Shown here piece after piece: positions 19,436-27,628 of a DNA stretch of 64,000 nucleotides. Source of the stretch: Curtobacterium sp. PhB115 (lineage in GTDB: Bacteria > Actinomycetota > Actinomycetes > Actinomycetales > Microbacteriaceae). How positions within the stretch are numbered: the stretch's first letter is position 1; each line of letters opens with the position of its first letter. Position numbers and translations under genes: made by a program. Where the stretch lies: assembly GCF_003752025.1 (NCBI RefSeq), contig NZ_RJKR01000007.1:62001-126000 (forward strand), read 5' to 3'. The notes beneath the pieces are model-generated. The model ran no database searches and had not been told where the DNA came from. It saw nothing but the letters and a program-made list of their open reading frames with translations.

Positions 19436-21115
19436 ATGACCGAAGACCGTCCCGCACGTCAGCCCTCCGCCGTCGACCGGGTCGCCGAGGACTGGGTGAC
19501 CACCCTCGTCGACCTCGACCCCATGACCGCCACGTACATCGGCGTCCCCGGACGCACGGGGGAGTACGGCGACACCTCGCCCGCGGGGGCCGCCGCGCTG
19601 GCGGACGCCGCCCGCGCCGCGAAGCGTTCGCTCGACGCGGCGGAGGCCGTGGACGCCGTCGACCAGGTGACGAAGGCCGACCTCGGTGCCGAGCTCGACC
19701 TCGTGCAGGAGTCGTACGACCGGAAGCTGCACCTGCGCGACCTGAACGTGATCGCGAGCCCTGCGCAGTCCGTGCGCGAGATCATCGACCTGATGCCGAC
19801 CGCCACCGAGTCGGACTGGCGGGACGTCGCCGGCCGGCTGCACGCCCTGCCGGACGCGCTCGAGGGGATCCGCGAGACGCTGCTCGAGGGCACGCGCGAG
19901 GACGTCACCCCCGCGAAGCGCCAGGTGGCGCTCATCGCCGAGCAGGCGGCTCGCAACGGTGCCGAGGACGGCTTCTTCCGCCAGCTCGTCGACGGCGCGG
20001 CGCTCGACGGCGGCGCGGCCGTGCCGGATTCGCTCCGAGCAGACCTGACCCGTGGGGCCGAGGTCGCGTCGGCGGCGTACCGCTCGTTCGGCCGGTTCCT
20101 CGAGCACGAGCTCCTCCCGCTCGCCACGCCCGTGGACGCCGTCGGCCGTGACGCCTACGAGCTGCACTCCCGGCGCTTCCTCGGCGCGGTCGTCGACCTC
20201 GACGAGACGTACGAGTGGGGCCTCGAGGAACTCCGGCGCATGCAGGACGAGCAGGGCCGCATCGCGGACCGCATCGAGCCCGGTGCGAGCGTCGCCCGTG
20301 CGATCGAGGTCCTCGACGCCGACCCCGCCCGTGTCCTGCACGGCACCGACGCCCTGCAGCGGTGGATGCAGGAGACGAGCGACGCCTCGATCGCCGCGAT
20401 GGCCGGCACCTACTTCGACATCCCGGAACCGATCCGCCGCCTCGAGTGCCGGATCGCCCCCACGCAAGAGGGCGGGATCTACTACAGCGGACCGTCCGAC
20501 GACTTCTCGCGGGCCGGCCGCATGTGGTGGTCCGTGCCGCAGGGCGTCACCGAGTTCGGTACCTGGCGCGAGAAGACGACGGTCTACCACGAGGGTGTCC
20601 CCGGTCACCACCTGCAGATCAGCCAGGGCGTCTACAACCGCGGCGAGCTGAACACCTGGCGTCGGCAGCTGTCCGGGTCCTCCGGGCACGTCGAGGGCTG
20701 GGCGCTCTACGCCGAGCGCCTGATGGAGCAGCTCGGGTTCCTCGACGACGACGGCGACCGGCTCGGCATGCTCGACGGGCAGCGGATGCGCGCCGCCCGC
20801 GTGGTGCTCGACATCGGTGTGCACCTGCAGAAGACGAACCCCGACGGCGGCGGCTGGACCTGGGAGTACGCGCTCGACTTCATGCGCCAGAACGTGAACA
20901 TGGACGACGCGTTCGTCCAGTTCGAGGTCGCTCGGTACTTCGGCTGGCCGGGACAGGCTCCGTCGTACAAGGTCGGGCAGCGCGTGTGGGAGTCGATCCG
21001 CGACGAGGTCGCTGCTCGGGAGGGCGCGGACTTCGACCTGAAGTCGTTCCACCGCCGTGCGCTCTCGCTCGGCAGCATCGGCCTCGACACCCTGCGGAGT
21101 GCGCTGCTCGGCTGA
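19436..21115 (+). CDS. DUF885 family protein (putative metallopeptidase-like)
   Basis: A 559-residue protein of the DUF885 family. A zinc-peptidase-like HEGVPGHHLQ segment (HExxxHH type) lies in the C-terminal half, followed by GHVEGWALYAERLMEQLGF with further acidic residues, as in gluzincin-like enzymes. The N-terminal two thirds are helical. Family members are often annotated as peptidases, but substrates are not established. No signal peptide is visible. The start is taken at ATG 19436 because a -10-like TAGGGT ends 7 nt before it. Confidence 0.82.
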   Translation: MTEDRPARQPSAVDRVAEDWVTTLVDLDPMTATYIGVPGRTGEYGDTSPAGAAALADAARAAKRSLDAAEAVDAVDQVTKADLGAELDLVQESYDRKLHLRDLNVIASPAQSVREIIDLMPTATESDWRDVAGRLHALPDALEGIRETLLEGTREDVTPAKRQVALIAEQAARNGAEDGFFRQLVDGAALDGGAAVPDSLRADLTRGAEVASAAYRSFGRFLEHELLPLATPVDAVGRDAYELHSRRFLGAVVDLDETYEWGLEELRRMQDEQGRIADRIEPGASVARAIEVLDADPARVLHGTDALQRWMQETSDASIAAMAGTYFDIPEPIRRLECRIAPTQEGGIYYSGPSDDFSRAGRMWWSVPQGVTEFGTWREKTTVYHEGVPGHHLQISQGVYNRGELNTWRRQLSGSSGHVEGWALYAERLMEQLGFLDDDGDRLGMLDGQRMRAARVVLDIGVHLQKTNPDGGGWTWEYALDFMRQNVNMDDAFVQFEVARYFGWPGQAPSYKVGQRVWESIRDEVAAREGADFDLKSFHRRALSLGSIGLDTLRSALLG

Positions 21116-21134
21116 CGCGCCGCGACGCGCCCGG

Positions 21135-21164
21135 TTGTGGGGGCTCCGTCGCTGCGGTTAGACT
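21135..21164 (+). promoter_or_regulatory. rpsA promoter
   Basis: TTGTGG (21135-21140) and TAGACT (21159-21164) are separated by 18 bp, close to a housekeeping sigma consensus. This gives a leader of about 105 nt before the rpsA ATG. Confidence 0.65.
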
Positions 21165-21274
21165 TGTGCGGCGCAATCCGCGCCACCCAATCAATCGCCA
21201 CGGCGGAGCACCACCGGGAGCTCGACTCCCCGCCCGCCACGGCCCGACTCATGTCCGTTCGGAGCAATCTCTAC

Positions 21275-22753
21275 ATGACAACCACTACGACCAAGGCTCC
21301 TAAGCAGGTCGCCATCAACGACATCGGTTCGGCTGATGACTTCCTGGCCGAGGTCGAGAAGACCCTGAAGTTCTTCAACGACGGTGATCTCATCTCCGGC
21401 ACCGTCGTGAAGATCGACCGCGACGAGGTCCTCCTCGACGTCGGTTACAAGACCGAGGGTGTCATCCCCTCGCGCGAGCTCTCGATCAAGCACGACGTCG
21501 ACCCCAACGAGGTCGTCAAGGTCGGCGACGAGGTCGAGGCCCTGGTTCTCCAGAAGGAGGACAAGGAAGGCCGCCTCATCCTGTCGAAGAAGCGTGCGCA
21601 GTACGAGCGCGCATGGGGCGACGTCGAGAAGATCAAGGAGTCCGACGGCGTCGTGACCGGGACGGTCATCGAGGTCGTCAAGGGCGGTCTCATCGTCGAC
21701 ATCGGCCTCCGCGGCTTCCTCCCCGCCTCGCTCATCGAGCTCCGTCGCGTCCGCGACCTCACGCCGTACCTCGGCCAGGAGATCGAGGCGAAGATCCTCG
21801 AGCTCGACAAGAACCGCAACAACGTGGTCCTGTCGCGCCGTGCGCTCCTCGAGCAGACGCAGTCCGAGTCCCGGACCACGTTCCTCAACAACCTGCACAA
21901 GGGCCAGGTCCGCAAGGGCATCGTCTCCTCGATCGTCAACTTCGGTGCGTTCGTGGACCTCGGCGGCGTCGACGGTCTCGTCCACGTCTCCGAGCTCAGC
22001 TGGAAGCACATCGAGCACGCCAGCGAGGTCGTCGAGGTCGGTCAGGAAGTCACCGTCGAGATCCTCGAGGTCGACCTGGACCGCGAGCGCGTGTCGCTCT
22101 CGCTCAAGGCGACGCAGGAGGACCCGTGGCAGGTCTTCGCCCGCACCCACGCGATCGGCCAGATCGCACCGGGCAAGGTCACGAAGCTCGTGCCGTTCGG
22201 TGCGTTCGTCCGCGTGGCCGACGGCATCGAGGGCCTCGTGCACATCTCGGAGCTGTCGAACAAGCACGTCGAGCTCGCCGAGCAGGTCGTGTCGGTCAAC
22301 GACGAGGTCTTCGTCAAGATCATCGACATCGACCTCGACCGTCGTCGCATCTCGCTCAGCCTCAAGCAGGCGAACGAGGGCGTCGACCCGGAGAGCGACG
22401 AGTTCGACCCGGCGCTCTACGGCATGCCGACCGAGTACGACGACAAGGGTGACTACAAGTACCCCGAGGGCTTCGACCCGGAGACCAACGAGTGGCTCGA
22501 GGGCTACGACACCCAGCGCACCGAGTGGGAGGGCCAGTACGCGGCCGCCCAGGCGCGTTGGGAAGCCCACAAGGCGCAGGTCGCGAAGACCATCGCCGAC
22601 GAGGCGCAGGGTGGCTTCGACCTCCCGGCCAGCGCATCGTCGTCGTCGTCGTCCTCTTCGTCGTTCGCCGGCGAGACGGGTGGCGCGAGCCCCCTGGCCG
22701 ACGACGCCTCGCTCGCAGCACTCCGCGAGAAGCTCAGCTCGACCAACAACTGA
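21275..22753 (+). CDS. rpsA: 30S ribosomal protein S1
   Basis: A 492-residue RNA-binding protein with four S1 domains at about 36-107, 122-190, 205-278 and 292-365 (for example GDLISGTVVKIDRDEVLLDV and GQVRKGIVSSIVNFGAFVDL). It helps load mRNA on the 30S subunit. The actinobacterial form is shorter than the six-domain E. coli protein. After the domains comes an acidic, aromatic-rich tail and a run of nine serines encoded mainly by TCG triplets, then SPLADDASLAALREKLSSTNN. The ATG at 21275 gives the expected MTTTTTKAPKQVAIND start; longer in-frame starts would overlap the promoter. Confidence 0.96.
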   Translation: MTTTTTKAPKQVAINDIGSADDFLAEVEKTLKFFNDGDLISGTVVKIDRDEVLLDVGYKTEGVIPSRELSIKHDVDPNEVVKVGDEVEALVLQKEDKEGRLILSKKRAQYERAWGDVEKIKESDGVVTGTVIEVVKGGLIVDIGLRGFLPASLIELRRVRDLTPYLGQEIEAKILELDKNRNNVVLSRRALLEQTQSESRTTFLNNLHKGQVRKGIVSSIVNFGAFVDLGGVDGLVHVSELSWKHIEHASEVVEVGQEVTVEILEVDLDRERVSLSLKATQEDPWQVFARTHAIGQIAPGKVTKLVPFGAFVRVADGIEGLVHISELSNKHVELAEQVVSVNDEVFVKIIDIDLDRRRISLSLKQANEGVDPESDEFDPALYGMPTEYDDKGDYKYPEGFDPETNEWLEGYDTQRTEWEGQYAAAQARWEAHKAQVAKTIADEAQGGFDLPASASSSSSSSSSFAGETGGASPLADDASLAALREKLSSTNN

Positions 22754-22771
22754 TCGAGCGGTTCGTCCCGA

Positions 22772-22811
22772 CCGGAAGCCCGGCACCCCTGACAGGGTGC
22801 CGGGCTTCCGG
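22772..22811 (+). terminator. rpsA terminator
   Basis: CCGGAAGCCCGGCACCC (22772-22788) pairs perfectly over 17 bp with 22795-22811 around a 6-nt loop, 19 nt after the rpsA stop, followed by GCGTTTCC. Confidence 0.85.
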
Positions 22812-22833
22812 CGTTTCCGGACACAGCGGCCGT

Positions 22834-22845
22834 TACCCTGTTGCC
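22834..22845 (+). promoter_or_regulatory. Probable leaderless promoter of coaE
   Basis: TACCCT at 22834-22839 lies 6 nt before the GTG start of coaE (22846), just after the rpsA terminator. Confidence 0.6.
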
Positions 22846-23448
22846 GTGCACATCATCGGACTCACGGGCGGCATCGCCGCGGGCAAGTCGACGGTCTCCG
22901 CAAGGTGGGCCGAGCACGGTGCGGTCGTCGTCGATGCGGACCGGCTGGCCCGTGATGCGGTGGCGCCGGGCAGCCCCGGGCTCGCGCAGGTCGCCGAGCG
23001 GTTCGGGCCGTCCGTGATCGCCGCCGACGGGTCGCTCGACCGTCCCGCGCTCGGCGCGATCGTCTTCTCGGACCCCGCAGCGCGGAAGGACCTCGAGGCG
23101 ATCACGCACCCCGAGGTCTGGCGTCTGGCACAGCTGGCCTTCGACGCCGCCGAGGCCGCCGACCCGGACGCCGTCGTGGTCTACGACGTGCCGCTCCTGG
23201 CCGAGGCCCGTGGGTCCCGCCCGCTGCACTTCGACGCGGTGGTCGTGGTCGACGCCCCGGCCGCCCAGCGGATCGAACGCCTCGTCGAGCACCGGGGGAT
23301 GTCCCGCGACGAAGCCGAGCGCCGGGTCGCGTCCCAGGCGAGCGACGCCGACCGGCTCGCACTGGCCGACCACGTCGTCGATGCGACCGGCACGCTCGAG
23401 CAGACCGTCCGCTCCGCCGACGAGGTGTGGTCCCGGATCACCCGATGA
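22846..23448 (+). CDS. coaE: Dephospho-CoA kinase
   Basis: A 200-residue kinase that phosphorylates dephospho-CoA at the 3' ribose hydroxyl, the last step of coenzyme A synthesis. The P-loop GLTGGIAAGKST is at the N-terminus, followed by VVVDADRLARD, the PALGAIVFSDPAARKDLEAITHP lid region (long motif at 23041-23110) and YDVPLLAEA. The length matches the single-domain bacterial enzyme. GTG 22846 gives the VHIIGLTGG start. The stop overlaps the next start in ATGA, so the hydrolase gene downstream is probably translationally coupled. Confidence 0.95.
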   Translation: MHIIGLTGGIAAGKSTVSARWAEHGAVVVDADRLARDAVAPGSPGLAQVAERFGPSVIAADGSLDRPALGAIVFSDPAARKDLEAITHPEVWRLAQLAFDAAEAADPDAVVVYDVPLLAEARGSRPLHFDAVVVVDAPAAQRIERLVEHRGMSRDEAERRVASQASDADRLALADHVVDATGTLEQTVRSADEVWSRITR

Positions 23449-24530
23449 AGCACCGCCTGCTGCTCATCGTCGCCGCGGTGGTGCTCGTCGCCATCGGCTG
23501 CGGTGCCCTCGTCGCCGCGAACGTGCTGGGTGCCGACCGTGTGGCGCAGCACGGCCGGGTGGCCGCCGCCGACCGGCCGCGGTCGAGCGGTCCGGCCGGT
23601 GTCGACGAACCCCCGTCCGGTGACGAGTTCGGCCCGGACGGTGAGTTCCACCGCTTCCGCCTCGGCACGATCAACGGCGAACGGCTCGCCCCGAACCGTG
23701 ACGACTTCGCCGCGCGCACCTCGGCCGACGGCCCGCTGCTGCTCTTCCTGCCGGCGACCCGGTCGCGTCCCGCCGAGTACCAACGGTTCCTCGGGGCAGC
23801 CCTCGCCGACGGGTACCACGTGCTCGGCCTCGACTACTGGAACCTCGGACGGACGCTCTCCGGCACGTGCGAAGGGGATGCCCGCTGCTACGGCATGGTC
23901 CAGCGGAACCGGTTCGACGGCACGCGTCCCTCCGAGTTCAGCTCGGTGTCGCCCGCCGGTTCGATCGTCTCCCGGCTGCGCGACGCGATCGCGTACCTGC
24001 ACGACCACGACCCCGAGGGCGGCTGGGGCCGGTTCATCGGGCACGACGACGACATCGCATGGCAGGACGTCGTCGTCGCCGGGCACTCGCAGGGCGGCGG
24101 GGAGGCGGCGTACATCGCGCACATCCGGTCGGTCCGCGGCGCGCTGATGTTCTCGTCGCCGGTGGAGTCCCGCGGCCCGGCGCACGCGGCGTGGATGGAC
24201 AGGCCCGGCAAGACCCCGGTCGACCGGATGTACGCGATCGACGACGTCCGCGACGGCTTCGGGCCGCGGATCACCGGCTCGTGGGAGGTCCTCGGGCTCG
24301 ACGGCGTCGACGGCCCGTTCCGCACGGACACCGAGCCGCCGCTCGGCGGGGCCGAACCGCACGCGATCCTCACCGACGTCCGGGGTCGAGGGAAGGCGCA
24401 CTCGCTGATCATCAAGGACACGACCCCGCTCGGGCCGGACGGTGCGCCCCGGATGCAGGCGTTGTGGCAGTGGATGCTGCACCGGTTCCCCACCGAGGCA
24501 GCGGACACGCCTTCCTCCGACGGCTCATAG
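23445..24530 (+). CDS. Exported or membrane-anchored alpha/beta hydrolase
   Basis: A 361-residue protein with an N-terminal hydrophobic helix (LLLIVAAVVLVAIGCGALVA) that could be a signal anchor or a poor lipobox ending at Cys19. The rest is an alpha/beta hydrolase: DGPLLLFLPATRSRP, a cap region with two cysteines, and the nucleophile elbow AGHSQGGGEA (Ser215). The C-terminal HSLIIKD may hold the catalytic histidine. The substrate is unknown; extracytoplasmic ester hydrolysis is inferred. Its ATG overlaps the coaE stop by 4 bases. Confidence 0.8.
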   Translation: MKHRLLLIVAAVVLVAIGCGALVAANVLGADRVAQHGRVAAADRPRSSGPAGVDEPPSGDEFGPDGEFHRFRLGTINGERLAPNRDDFAARTSADGPLLLFLPATRSRPAEYQRFLGAALADGYHVLGLDYWNLGRTLSGTCEGDARCYGMVQRNRFDGTRPSEFSSVSPAGSIVSRLRDAIAYLHDHDPEGGWGRFIGHDDDIAWQDVVVAGHSQGGGEAAYIAHIRSVRGALMFSSPVESRGPAHAAWMDRPGKTPVDRMYAIDDVRDGFGPRITGSWEVLGLDGVDGPFRTDTEPPLGGAEPHAILTDVRGRGKAHSLIIKDTTPLGPDGAPRMQALWQWMLHRFPTEAADTPSSDGS

Positions 24531-24540
24531 GAATCCGCAA

Positions 24541-24552
24541 TACCCTGACCCG
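24541..24552 (+). promoter_or_regulatory. Probable leaderless promoter of the adenylate-forming ligase
   Basis: TACCCT at 24541-24546 lies 6 nt before the GTG at 24553, the same spacing as at polA and coaE. Confidence 0.55.
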
Positions 24553-26043
24553 GTGCAGCCCGTTGAACCCGATCTGCGCTCAGTGATCCGCGCCCGTGCG
24601 GCCGGAGACGCGGAGCGCGCCTACCTCGAGGACGCCCGATCAGAGCGCGTCCTGACCTACCGAGCGCTCGACGACGCGGTGGCCGCCTGGTCCGCGACGT
24701 TCGACGCGATCGGTGTGGCCCCCTCCGGAGCGGTCCTCGTCGACATCGGCGACCCGCTCGCCTTCGCCGTCGTGCACCTCAGCGCCGTCGCGACCGGTCG
24801 GCGCGCGATCCCCGTCGACACCGGACAGCCGACCACCGAACCCGGGCGGCTCGCCGACCTGATCGGCGGGGCGTCCATCGTCGTGTCGGACCGTGACGTG
24901 GACTCGACCGTCCCCGGAGCGCCAGCCAGCGGGATCGACCCGGCCACGTTCCTCCCGGCCGGTGTCCGTGACGGCGACTTGCCCACCGAGCAGCCGCACG
25001 CGCCGGGGGAGGGCTCCGTCGTGCTCTTCACCTCCGGGTCGACCGGCACGCCGAAGGGCGTCGAGCTGCCCGAGTCGCAGCTGCTCTTCGTGGCGCGCGC
25101 CGTCGCCCGGCACAACCGCCTGACCGCGGAGGACCGCGGCTTCAACTCGCTGCCGCTCTTCCACGTGAACGCCGAGGTCGTCGGCCTCCTCGCCACGCTC
25201 GTCGCCGGTGCCACCCTCGTGCTCGACCGTCGGTTCCGGCGGACCGGGTTCTGGGAACTGCTCGCCGACCGACGGATCACCTGGCTGAACGCGGTGCCAG
25301 CCGTCCTCGCGGTCCTGGCGAAGACCGGTCCGCTCGACTTCCCGCCGACCCTGCGGTTCGTCCGGAGCGCCTCGGCGCCGCTGCCCGACCCGGTGCGTGC
25401 CGCGCTCGGCGACGTGCCGCTCGTCGTCAGCTGGGGGATGACCGAGGGGGCGTCGCAGATCACCGCGTCGCCACTCGACGCCCCGGCACGACCCGGGACC
25501 GTCGGCGTCCCCGTGGGGTCCGAGGTGCAGGTCCGTGGCGAGGACGGCAGCGTCCTCGGTCCCGACGAGATCGGTGCGCTCTGGGTCCGTGGCGAGGGCA
25601 TCGTGCACGGCTACCTCGGCGGGCGGGCCGCCGAGCGGTTCGACGCCGACGGCTGGCTGAGCACCGGGGACCTCGGGTCCGTCGCCGCCGACGGCTGGGT
25701 CTCGCTGGCCGGCCGGTCCGACGACGTCATCAACCGCGGTGGCGAGAAGGTCTACCCGTCCGAGGTCGAGGACGTCCTGCTCGGGGACCCGCGGGTGCTC
25801 GAGGCGGTCGTCGTCGGCCGACCGCACGACGTGCTCGGTGCGGTCCCGATCGCCTACGTCATCCCACAGCCGGACGAACCGGTCGACCCGGACGCGCTCG
25901 TCGCCGACCTGGTCGCCCGGGCCGAAGAGCGCCTGACCCGGTTCCGCCGCCCGGTGGAGGTCATCGTCGTGCCCGACCTGCCCCGCGCCCCCACCGGCAA
26001 GGTGCAGCGCGCGAAGGTCCGGACGATGGCGCAGGCCTCGTGA
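24553..26043 (+). CDS. AMP-forming acyl-CoA synthetase/ligase
   Basis: A 496-residue member of the adenylate-forming superfamily, which activates a carboxylic acid with ATP and usually transfers it to CoA. The phosphate-binding loop TSGSTGTPKG is at 160-169, the adenine-binding SWGMTEGASQ follows, then the STGDLGSVAADGWVSLAGR hinge, and the catalytic Lys483 in PTGKVQR. It resembles fatty-acyl and o-succinylbenzoyl ligases, but the substrate is not evident. GTG 24553 is chosen because of the nearby -10 hexamer and because earlier starts lie in the previous gene. The stop overlaps the acyltransferase GTG (GTGA), implying coupled expression. Confidence 0.9.
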   Translation: MQPVEPDLRSVIRARAAGDAERAYLEDARSERVLTYRALDDAVAAWSATFDAIGVAPSGAVLVDIGDPLAFAVVHLSAVATGRRAIPVDTGQPTTEPGRLADLIGGASIVVSDRDVDSTVPGAPASGIDPATFLPAGVRDGDLPTEQPHAPGEGSVVLFTSGSTGTPKGVELPESQLLFVARAVARHNRLTAEDRGFNSLPLFHVNAEVVGLLATLVAGATLVLDRRFRRTGFWELLADRRITWLNAVPAVLAVLAKTGPLDFPPTLRFVRSASAPLPDPVRAALGDVPLVVSWGMTEGASQITASPLDAPARPGTVGVPVGSEVQVRGEDGSVLGPDEIGALWVRGEGIVHGYLGGRAAERFDADGWLSTGDLGSVAADGWVSLAGRSDDVINRGGEKVYPSEVEDVLLGDPRVLEAVVVGRPHDVLGAVPIAYVIPQPDEPVDPDALVADLVARAEERLTRFRRPVEVIVVPDLPRAPTGKVQRAKVRTMAQAS

Positions 26044-27326
26044 GCGGAGCCGTGCAGGGGGAGCAGACCCCGACCCGGACCGCCCAGGGGAAGCCCCGGC
26101 ACCTGTACGAGGTCGACGTCCTCCGCATCCTGACGTTCGCGTGCGTGATCGGGGTGCACACCACCAGCCACACCGTGGCCAGCGACGACGTCGGGCTCAA
26201 CGCGCTGCTCGGGCTCCTGCACTTCACCCGGCTGGTCTTCTTCTCGCTGACCGCGTTCGTCCTGGTCTACAGCTACACGCTCCGTCCCCGGCCGATGGCG
26301 CAGTTCTGGCCGAAGCGCTTCCTGCTCGTCGGCGTGCCGTACCTGGCGTGGTCGTTCGTCTACGTGGGCTCGTCGTGGCTCCTCGACGCCACCCGTCGGG
26401 GCGACGTGCCCGACCTGGTCCGGACCTTCGCGGAGGGCGTCGTCACGGGCACCTCCTGGTACCACCTGTACTTCCTGCTCGTGACGATGCAGGTGTACCT
26501 GCTGCTGCCCGTGATCACGTGGCTCGTGCGCGCGACGCGGGGGCACCACGTCACCACCCTCGTCGTGTCCCTGGTGGTGCAGCTCGTGGTGTTCGCCGGG
26601 TACAAGTACTTCCCTGCGAGTGACGCGTGGCTGCACGGGTACCAGAAGCAGTTCTTCTTCTCGTACGTCTTCTTCATCGTCTCCGGGGCGATCGCCGCGG
26701 ACCACGCCGACGCGTTCCTGCGCTTCATCCGGGTGCACCGTCGCGCCGTGCTGTGGGCGTTCGCCGGGGTCGGCGGGCTCACCCTCGGCGTCTGGGCGCT
26801 GCAGGTCGGTCTCGGGCAGTCGCTCTACGCCGCCGGGACCCCGCTGCAGCCGGTCCAGGCGGTCTGGAGCGCCGCCGTGTTCGTCGGCTTCCTGGCGATC
26901 GGCGCCTCGTGGGCCGACCGCCGGCGCCCCGGCAGCCCGCTCGCGAGGGTCATCGACTACGGCTCGGACCGCTCGTTCGGCATCTTCCTCAGCCACCCGT
27001 TCATGATCTGGATCCTGCTGTACGGCGACAGCTGGCTCGAGCAGGTCGTCCCGAAGCCGTGGCTCACGCTGGTGACCTACCTGCTCGTCGTGGTGCTGTC
27101 CGTCGCGGTGACGGAGCTGTTCCGCTGGACCCCGCTGAGCGTGCCGTTGACCGGGCGCCCGTCGCTGGCGTCCCGCGGGCAGCGCGAGGCGCGGGCACGG
27201 AAGCGCGCGTCGGTCGCTGGCGGGTCGCCCGCGCCGCAGGTCGCGCAGCGTTCGCCAGAACCGGTGGAGCCGGATGACGCGCTCGTCGGCGAGACCGACG
27301 ACGTGGGGCGGCGCGCCGCGCGCTGA
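26040..27326 (+). CDS. Acyltransferase 3 family membrane protein
   Basis: A 428-residue integral membrane protein with about ten hydrophobic helices. The N-terminus YEVDVLRILTFACVIGVHTT matches the acyltransferase 3 (OafA/YrhL-like) pattern, in which an Arg and a His in the first helices act in acyl transfer to sugars or lipids. A basic, disordered cytoplasmic tail of about 60 residues follows the last helix. It overlaps the adenylate-forming ligase by 4 bases, so the ligase may supply the acyl group used here; that link is inferred from coupling. Confidence 0.85.
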   Translation: MSGAVQGEQTPTRTAQGKPRHLYEVDVLRILTFACVIGVHTTSHTVASDDVGLNALLGLLHFTRLVFFSLTAFVLVYSYTLRPRPMAQFWPKRFLLVGVPYLAWSFVYVGSSWLLDATRRGDVPDLVRTFAEGVVTGTSWYHLYFLLVTMQVYLLLPVITWLVRATRGHHVTTLVVSLVVQLVVFAGYKYFPASDAWLHGYQKQFFFSYVFFIVSGAIAADHADAFLRFIRVHRRAVLWAFAGVGGLTLGVWALQVGLGQSLYAAGTPLQPVQAVWSAAVFVGFLAIGASWADRRRPGSPLARVIDYGSDRSFGIFLSHPFMIWILLYGDSWLEQVVPKPWLTLVTYLLVVVLSVAVTELFRWTPLSVPLTGRPSLASRGQREARARKRASVAGGSPAPQVAQRSPEPVEPDDALVGETDDVGRRAAR

Positions 27327-27355
27327 TCAGCTCGGTCGTTCCCGGCGTCGCGACG

Positions 27356-27381
27356 GGTCCCTGCGGACGTCCGCGGGGACC
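27356..27381 (+). terminator. Acyltransferase terminator
   Basis: GGTCCCTGCGGA (27356-27367) pairs with TCCGCGGGGACC (27370-27381) with one wobble, 30 nt after the stop. The 302-bp spacer holding it also contains a GGAGGC palindrome and a four-unit tandem repeat, but no gene. Confidence 0.7.
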
Positions 27382-27401
27382 TGTCGCGTTCGCGTTCGTC
27401 G

Positions 27402-27441
27402 GCCTGGAGGCGCGGGGCGGGCTGCACCCGTGCCTCCCGGC
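27402..27441. repeat. GGAGGC-family palindrome (imperfect)
   Basis: GCCTGGAGGCGCGGG (27402-27416) faces CCCGTGCCTCCCGGC (27427-27441) with a few mismatches and a 10-nt centre, downstream of the acyltransferase gene. Confidence 0.75.
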
Positions 27442-27473
27442 CGGTGGGTGGCGGGGTCCGACCACCGCCGGCC

Positions 27474-27589
27474 GCGCGTCCGGTGCCGGGACGACCGACG
27501 GCGTGCGTCCGGTGCCGGGACGACCGACGGGGCGCGTCCGGTGCCGCGGACGACCGTCGGCGCGCGTCCGGTGCCGGGACGACCGACGG
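27474..27589. repeat. Four tandem copies of a 29-bp repeat
   Basis: Units start at 27474, 27503, 27532 and 27562 (period 29, 29, 30 bp), with core CGTCCGGTGCCGGGACGACC followed by GACGG. Unit 3 carries an extra C and one substitution. The last CCGACGG merges into the following hairpin, so that hairpin may be the source of the repeat or the reverse. Confidence 0.92.
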
Positions 27590-27616
27590 CCCGTCCCCGG
27601 AGGGACGGGCCGTCGG
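27583..27616 (-). terminator. Terminator of the MFS gene, merged with the tandem repeat
   Basis: CCGACGGCCCGTCCC (27583-27597) pairs perfectly over 15 bp with 27602-27616 around CGGA. It lies 12 nt beyond the MFS stop on the minus strand and could stop transcription from either side. Confidence 0.8.
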
Positions 27617-27628
27617 CTGCGGTCGTGA

